Assembly: GCF_020921035.1 (NCBI RefSeq)
Contig: NC_063155.1
Coordinates: forward strand, 24,855,294-24,919,293
Source of the DNA: Rhodamnia argentea
Taxonomy: Eukaryota; Streptophyta; Magnoliopsida; Myrtales; Myrtaceae
Reading direction: 5' to 3'
DNA: 64,000 nucleotides
The notes below the pieces were generated by a model. That model was given only the letters and a program-made list of their open reading frames with translations, did not search any database and had not been told where the DNA came from. The translations under genes and the position numbers were made by a program. Position 1 is the stretch's first letter. Each line of letters starts with the position of its first letter. Below, piece by piece: positions 57,965-64,000 of the stretch.

Positions 57965-58484
57965 CGTGTAGACATATGCACCGGCGATCTTGACATCTTA
58001 TCAAATCATAACGACGTAGCTCTTATGGTTTCAATCTCGGGACGTGAAGACATATGCACTTGGCGATCTTGACATCTTATCAAATCATAACGACGTAGCT
58101 CTTATGGTTTCAATCTCGGGACGTGAAGACATATGCACCGGCGATCTTGACATCTCATCAAATCATAACGACGTAGCTCTTATGATTTCGGTTTCAGATC
58201 ACGAAGACGTATGCACTGGTGATTTTGACCTTTAGTCGGCTCATAATGACATAGCTCTTATGATTTTCGGCTCCTTTATCAAATCATGAAGACATAAGCA
58301 CCCATGATTTTGATCCAAACCAAATCATAACGACGTAGCTCTTATGATTTTGGTTCCCCTTTGTCGAATCGTGAAGACATATGCACTGGCGATTTCAACA
58401 TTTAATCAACTCACAACGACGTAGCTCTTGTGAACTTGATTTCACTTCTTTCGACTCACAACGACGTAGCTCTTGTGATCTCAA
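57965..58484 (+). repeat. Tandem repeat, six 78-85-base units plus a partial
   Basis: Units start near 57965, 58043, 58122, 58200, 58285 and 58370, with a partial from 58453. Each has CGTGAAGACATATGCAC, then GGCGATCTTGACAT, CAAATCATAACGACGTAGCTC and TTATGRTTTC. The first three are almost identical and the later ones more diverged. Confidence 0.9.
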
Positions 58485-58837
58485 ACGACACACATATCTT
58501 GCGCTGTCTTGCATTAGGGAGAAGTCTCGACGATGAGATAGGCCAAATACCTTAAAATCCTTACATCCGCAAAAAGAAGCTTGGAAATTAAGAGAACCAT
58601 TAGCTTACGAGAAATTTGATAAAACAAGTATTCTTGTATGCGATCCATGTGCATGTCTCTCTAACATGAAAAAGGGAAATTATGACACATGTTATTTACG
58701 GTCTTGCATATCATGCATCACTTCATTACATAAAAAATGGGATTAAAACTCCCGCCAAAAAGTTCATCCATAATTTGCACTGTCAAAATTTAGGATTCAA
58801 TTTTGTCTTTGAGCGGAACCTCTACGAGCCTCCACTC

Positions 58838-58850
58838 AAAGAGGGGCAGC
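58838..58850 (+). other. Polypurine tract before LTR 2
   Basis: AAAGAGGGGCAGC abuts TGTTGACGCC of LTR 2. This is the expected plus-strand primer position, so LTR 2 also served as the 3' LTR of the left element. Confidence 0.75.
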
Positions 58851-60237
58851 TGTTGACGCCTAAATTTTGACTAATCTATTTTTTGCATAAAAATTAGAGC
58901 TAATTTTAGTTCTAAATAAAAATCATCTCACATATTTATTTTTAGCGTACATTGCATTGGCATATAATTGGGCAAGCAGAACACTTAATTTAGCATGCGT
59001 CTAGACCAGGCACGGGATGGAAAAATACACCGAGAAGATTTGAAACTTCAGGGACTGTATTGCAAATACTTAAAATTTCAGGGACCGCATTGCAAATACT
59101 TGGAACTTCAGGGACTGTATTGCAAATACCAAAAGAAGATGAAGAAGGGAAGATGAAGAAGGGAATATGATGAAGGGAAGGTGATGAAGGGAAGATGAAA
59201 ATGGAAGGTGAAGAAATGAAGATGAAGAAGGGAAGATGAAAATGGAAGGTGAAGAAATGAAGATGAAGAATGAAGGGTGGAGAAATTTGGCTATAAAAGA
59301 GGGAGAGTTCTTGAGAATTGAGGAGGAGAATTTTTGTGATAGAGAAGGTAGAGATCTCTTGAGAAGAGTTTTAGAGGGAGAGTGGAAGAGAATTGAGAGA
59401 GTTTTGAGAGAGTTTTTGAGAGGAATTTTTAGAGAGGAAAAAGAGAGTTCTTGAGAAAAATCAGAAGAGAAAATTCGAGAGTGAAGAAAGGAGTTTTAGT
59501 CGAGCATCATCTTCGACGAGTCACATATTTCGCCTCTCGCCACCCAACAACGCCATTGCTTGCCATTTTCAACGACAGCCGCGTTCTTCCAGTTCCGAGA
59601 TCTTGAAGGGAACTATAACGTGTATGTGAGTAAGATTTTGTGTAATAGAAGGTAATCCTTTCCATCTCGATCTACAAAAATGTAATCGTTTGGTTTGAAT
59701 ATTTGTTTGTCTATTTTAGACATGTCACGTGTTCCAAAGTTTAACATTATTACATGTTAATTTATTTCTGTAAATACTCGTGCTTGGCTGCGTTTTCTTT
59801 CTTTCTAAATCATCCATGGTGTATATCGCACAAAGTTCAATGTTTTACATTCTCATAAAAAAGAAGATAAAAAACCAAAAAATTGCATCTTTGAATTTCA
59901 AGTAAAATCCATCAAAATTGCCAAATCAAATATTTTTCATGAAAATGGTACCGAAAGGGCGTTAGAGAAATCTGACGTAACCAAATCCCCGTATTCAAAA
60001 TCTCCGGTTCGCGGAAATAAGATAGTTTTCTCCCGCTATTTTATTTAGGTTTCTAATCAACCTACCGAAAATGATTAGTGGCGACTCCAAATTCAAATCA
60101 CATTGCATGTTAATTATTTGAACCTTAAGTTGCGATTTGGTATGGACTTGGGAGAGTCCGAGTTAGGTTAGTTAATTAATTAACCTGATAATCCATTAGC
60201 CCGGAATTTAACTTGCGTTTTTTTTTAGGTCGCGACA
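58851..60237 (+). mobile_element. LTR 2, shared between two internal regions
   Basis: TGTTGACGCCTAAATTTTGA to GGTCGCGACA, 1387 bases, highly similar to LTR 1. It is preceded by a polypurine tract and followed by a primer-site-like sequence and a gag gene, so it is the 3' LTR of one element and the 5' LTR of another. Confidence 0.88.
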
Positions 60238-60257
60238 GCTTGGCGACTCCACCGGGG
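60238..60257 (+). other. Primer-binding-site region of the gag-bearing element
   Basis: GCTTGGCGACTCCACCGGGG follows LTR 2 directly. TGGCGACTCCACCGGGGA is the likely tRNA-complementary part, 3 bases after the LTR end. I cannot name the tRNA with certainty. Confidence 0.6.
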
Positions 60258-61562
60258 AATTTAAGAGGACTTAGGCCAGATAATTTCATGAAAAAGGAAT
60301 CACTTGATTTGGCAAACTTTGGTTGAATTCTCATTCTTAGGTGTTAAATGCTTTTGCAGATTGGGAGTTATAAGGGGAGGAGTGATTGGCTAACCCTTTG
60401 TTTTGCAGGCTTGGTGAATTGGAATTGTGATTTAACTTTTGAATCATTGAAGCGGTGTTTGCTTTTAATTGTTGTGCATGATTTATCGTCTTTGCACTAC
60501 ACTGCACACAACCCGTGACCGGACACGAGTCACACTAATAGTTTTAAGATGGTATTTAGATGGTCCTTTAACCTTGGCGGTAAGGCTTCGCTAAAGGTTA
60601 TCCCATCTGGATCCCGAAAATTTTTTCAAAAAATGGCTCAAGGGTCGTTCTTATGCACGTGAGGCTACGATGCATGAGAATTGCCCTTGTCGACCGAACC
60701 AAGCCGAAGTGATTGAACCCGACTAGTCATGACTATTGTACGCGAGGCTGCGACTAGTCATGATGATTGCGCGCGAGGCTGCGACATGTCGTTTCGTTCA
60801 TCATTTCACTTTGCAAAAGCCTTTTGGATAGATAGAATAAGATTTAAACTCACAATTCATGCGCATGTCTTTGTAATTGACATTTTCTTCCTATGAACGG
60901 TAATTTCTTGTCTCTTTTACCCTATTATCTCATTTTTATTTTAAGCTGGTCCATGGTTTAGGAGTATCGTTGTATTATTTCCAATTTCGCACTTTGCTTC
61001 CGTAGCTTTTACAATTTCATCAGTTGTCCTCAATTCTGATTTGGCTTGTTCTTGTTGTGCGATTTTTACTAAATTCTACGATCGAGCTTTGAGTAACTGC
61101 CAAACACGAAAGTTGTAGACCTATGTTTCAACTAATATCCTACAAAATTTCAGAATTAAATTCATAATTTAAGATGGCCTTTCGTTTTTTCAACTACCTG
61201 CGGTTATAACAGTTTTCTGAATGCGATTTTTTGGAAAAACACATTAAACTGATTTGATCCGTGCATTTCTAGTCCGATTGGCCAACATAAAAGTTGTTCA
61301 TCATCTTCTCAACTACATGCTCGTAAAATTTGGACATGTTTTGATCAACGTGCGAATTAATACGAATTTTTTCGTAAAAGCGGACAAACTGAAAATTACA
61401 TGTTTCAATCCTTTGGTCATAATCACTTTGTTCATTTGAGTCTAGAGGGATGCCATGGGCCGGCTCGCTATTCTTGCTCCCTGTACTAATTTTGGGTTTG
61501 TTACTGTGTACAGGTAATTTATCACGGATCCTCCACATATTACTCGATCGGTCGCAAAGAGG
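60258..61562 (+). other. Untranslated leader of the gag-bearing retroelement
   Basis: About 1.3 kb between primer site and gag, with no ORF of note. It contains GACTAGTCATGA then CGCGAGGCTGC as a 31-base direct repeat at 60721 and 60752. Long leaders are usual in Tat-type elements. Confidence 0.55.
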
Positions 61563-63008
61563 ATGGCCGACATTAACGCCGCCGTTAGTGCTGCCCTGGA
61601 TGAGAAACTTGGCTCCTTGACCGAACGCTTTGAAGGGATGATGTCCCGAAAGATGGAGGAAATGATGGCCGCCTTTGCCGCCAAACTTCAATCATCCACC
61701 TCCAGCCCGCCGCTAACCATTCCTGCTCTAATTCCTCCTACGGACAACGTCGGTAAAGCCCTAGAAGCTACTCCCTATCCGACAATGCCGCTAGAAGATG
61801 TGATCATCACTGGCGTGAACTCGAGCACGCCGCCCGTAGTCCCAATCCCCCAAGCCAGCCCCGTGGCCCCCGGGTTGAATGGTGATACGGCCAAGCGGTT
61901 GGCCCAAATGGAACAGAGGATCCGAGAGGTCGAGGGGACTCACAACATACCCCAGATTGACCTGTCTGTCTTTTCAAAGGTCACAGTGCCGGAGAAGTTC
62001 AAGATGCCCGACTTTGAGAAGTATGATGGAACTTCCAACCCGGTTCAGCACGTCCGGATGTACCAGGCAAGAATGAACAAGTATGCGATCAACGGCCCCC
62101 TAATGGTCCAGACTTTCCAGGCTAGTTTAAAAGAAGCTGCCATGAAATGGTATACGGACTACGAGATCTACCGGATGGATGATTGGGAGAAGGCAGCTAA
62201 TGCTTTCATCAAACATTTTAGCTTTAACTTGGACGTGCTGACCACTAGAGAAGATCTTGAACAGCTTGAGATGAAGAGAGGAGAAACAATCAAGCAGTAT
62301 GCTACCAGGTGGAGGAACGTGGCATCTCGGTGAAACCCGGTCCCTCCCGAAAGGGAGCTCATGAAATTGTTTGTTTCCACTCTGCCGCAAGTTATGAGAA
62401 CCCGAATTTTGGGATTCGTTGCCACGTCATTCAGCCATCTCATCGCAATGGCTGAAGAAATCGAGAACGGTATGAAGAAAGGCTGGTACGATGATGTCAC
62501 CACAACGACTAAGAGGTTTGCGGTAAGGAAAGACAATGAGCCGGCCCCACGGGTCAACATGACCTACAGCCAAAAACCCACGACCCGGACGCCGGTCGTA
62601 CGGGTTCCAAATCAGCAGCAGGCCAATTTCGGCGTGCAACGACAAAGAGAGAATCAACGGTCCCCTCGGCGGTTTACCCCTCTACCGGGAACCCCGTCGC
62701 AAGTACTCGCGGTTCTACGTAAAATAGGTTTATCGACTTCCGAGCCTCTACGACCCAGTAACACGAGCTCGCCAAGATATGATCCATCAAAGAAATGTGA
62801 TTACCACTGCGGGGAGCTTGGACATGACAACGACAGCTGTATCGTGTTGAAGCATCGGATTCAAGATCTTCTTGATTCTAAGGCATTCTCGTTCCAAGGC
62901 AACAAACAGCCAAATGTCCAGAATAATCCTTTGCTAGATCATTCGGGTAAAATTAATGCTGTATTCGGGCTGGGAATCAGACAGGTTGGTGCTAGTAAGG
63001 ATGAATGA
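61563..63008 (+). pseudogene. Retrotransposon gag (Ty3-gypsy, Tat-like), one in-frame stop
   Basis: The frame opens MADINAAVSAALDEKLGSLT, with a coiled-coil-like N-terminus and a Pro-rich linker. The capsid part (about residues 140-320) has FKMPDFEKYDGTSNP, MKWYTDYE and the ETIKQYATRWRNVAS box typical of Tat/Ogre gag. A zinc-knuckle-like motif with pattern C-x2-H-x5-H-x4-C (CDYHCGELGHDNDSC) lies near residue 415, followed by LKHRIQDLLDSKAF. TGA at 62331-62333 interrupts an otherwise continuous 482-codon frame. It would form the virus-like particle of the element; as it stands it is probably non-functional. No protease or reverse transcriptase is recognisable before the window ends. Confidence 0.85.
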
Positions 63009-64000
63009 GTCTTCGATATCGCCGGTTGTTTTGATGTTGTAACCATTGCTGCTATATCTGAAGACGGGGCGCATAAGGAGGAACCTTACATGGCGCCTAA
63101 ACCTTCCAAATCATTCATTAATGCCATATGTGATGATCCACTGGAGGATTTAGATTCGGAGAGGAGACATGAGGAGGGAAATAATCGCCTCGTTAGTAGA
63201 GAAAGCGGAAAGATTTGAAGAGGGAAATAACTGCCTCTTCCGTAGGAGGGAGCGAAAAGATTTGAGGAGGGAAATAATCGCCTCGTTCGTAGAGAAAACG
63301 AAAAGATTTGAGGGCTCCTCCATATCAGAAAAGAAAAAGATGACAGATTGAGTGAGAGATAAGAGTTATTACGGCTTGGAATCAAGGCGACCGGACCAAA
63401 GTTGACTGGAAGATCAATACCGGGAAAACCTACCGAGAAAAAGGTACCCGGCCACTTCCCAATCAAGAATACAGGCCATACCAACCTTCCGCTGGTGGTT
63501 CTAGCAGTGCACCGGTTGATCATCCCTACAAGTTCCCGAGCAACGGCGAGCTCAAGCTCAAGGAGTCAGATTGCTTATGGCGAAAACAAAGTGGGAAATG
63601 CGTCGCCGGTGTTAGCAAGTAACAATGCCCAATTCGAGTATCAATTGCTCGAAAAATCAGAAGATTACTTTGATGATGAGCTCACCACCTTGATCGCCCG
63701 GTTCGGAGTCGAAGGACCTCCGCGAGTTGTGATCCGAAGCAAGTGATTATGGATCCTCAAACAACGATCGTTGGTGTATGATCCAAGACAAAATCGATCG
63801 ATCATTGGAATGGCCAGCAAAAGAGGCCCGTAGCAAATCAATTTGTGGACGACGCCCCTGAACGCCCGTAAAGAGAGATTCCGAATAGCCTTACTTGGGA
63901 GAATACGAGTAAAAGGCCAAGCGGGCTCAAAGATGGGTAACTCCGTATCGTCCCAATTGGCTCTCGATCATTTCAAACTCTAAATTATGCCTATTTTATT
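63009..64000 (+). mobile_element. Post-gag internal region, runs off the window
   Basis: A degenerate continuation of the gag-bearing element. Short frames such as 63402-63746 (containing DELTTLIARFGVEG) may be remnants of gag-pol spacer sequence. I could not recognise an aspartic protease DSG/DTG site. The rest of the element lies beyond the window. Confidence 0.45.
63171..63313 (+). repeat. Three tandem 46-49-base units
   Basis: Each unit has GAGGGAAATAATCGCCTC, then GTAGAG and CGAAAAGATTTGA. The lengths differ slightly (49, 47, 46), so frames are not kept between units. Confidence 0.75.

Larger units (their letters stand above)
56052..58850 (+). mobile_element. Internal region of a deletion-derivative retroelement
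   Basis: It lies between LTR 1 and LTR 2. It keeps a primer-site-like start (GCTTGGCGACACCC) and ends with the purine tract AAAGAGGGGCAGC directly before LTR 2, but has no gag or pol. Long A runs and A/G-rich sequence (56520-56780) followed by AT-rich spacer resemble the 3' untranslated part of Tat-type elements. It is best read as a non-autonomous element from which the coding part was deleted. Confidence 0.7.

Noticed and set aside
1..64000. CRISPR arrays, operons, bacterial-type promoters or riboswitches
   Set aside because: No spaced direct-repeat array or prokaryotic gene organisation; the window is clearly plant nuclear DNA.

Overview
The window is nuclear DNA of a flowering plant. The genes have plant-type short exons with GT-AG introns, and the products are plant families: GDSL lipase, clade-B PP2C, DUF707, RING-H2 and AP2/ERF. 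Most of the remaining sequence is low-GC and filled with plant transposon types. The repeat style, such as MITEs with GC-rich cores, would fit a woody eudicot, possibly Myrtaceae (Eucalyptus-like). That assignment is an inference I could not check.

Layout. 1-10.6 kb: three head-to-tail GDSL esterase/lipase genes with the same five-exon structure; two look intact and the third is a pseudogene with three in-frame stops. 11.0-13.4 kb (minus): a clade-B PP2C phosphatase with a MAPK-docking-like motif and an unusual duplicated module. 15.0-18.2 kb: a 3.2-kb solo LTR with a perfect 5-bp target duplication. 24.3-27.2 kb: a 14-exon DUF707 gene. 29.1-29.5 kb: an intronless RING-H2 gene with three G-boxes upstream. 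31-36 kb: a copia-like LTR remnant and several inverted-repeat elements. 38.1-39.3 kb (minus): an intronless ERF gene of the ESR/DORNROESCHEN-LIKE group. 39.9-41.8 kb: a decayed LINE interrupted by a hAT-like MITE. 42-54 kb: gene-poor sequence with SINEs, MITEs, microsatellites and a decayed plastid trnR-ACG copy. 54.6-64 kb: two Tat/gypsy-type LTR elements in tandem that appear to share an LTR; the second carries gag and runs off the window.

The genes do not form a pathway or operon. The only functional cluster is the GDSL array, made by tandem duplication. PP2C (MAPK/ABA-type signalling), the RING-H2 gene (G-boxes suggest ABA or light responsiveness) and the ESR2-like factor (shoot and organ initiation) are unrelated neighbours. 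I found no previously undescribed gene system. The best candidates for follow-up are the chimeric shared-LTR retroelement, the frame-preserving intron in the PP2C gene, the duplicated phospho-site-like module in the same protein, and the dispersed MITEs with GC-rich cores.
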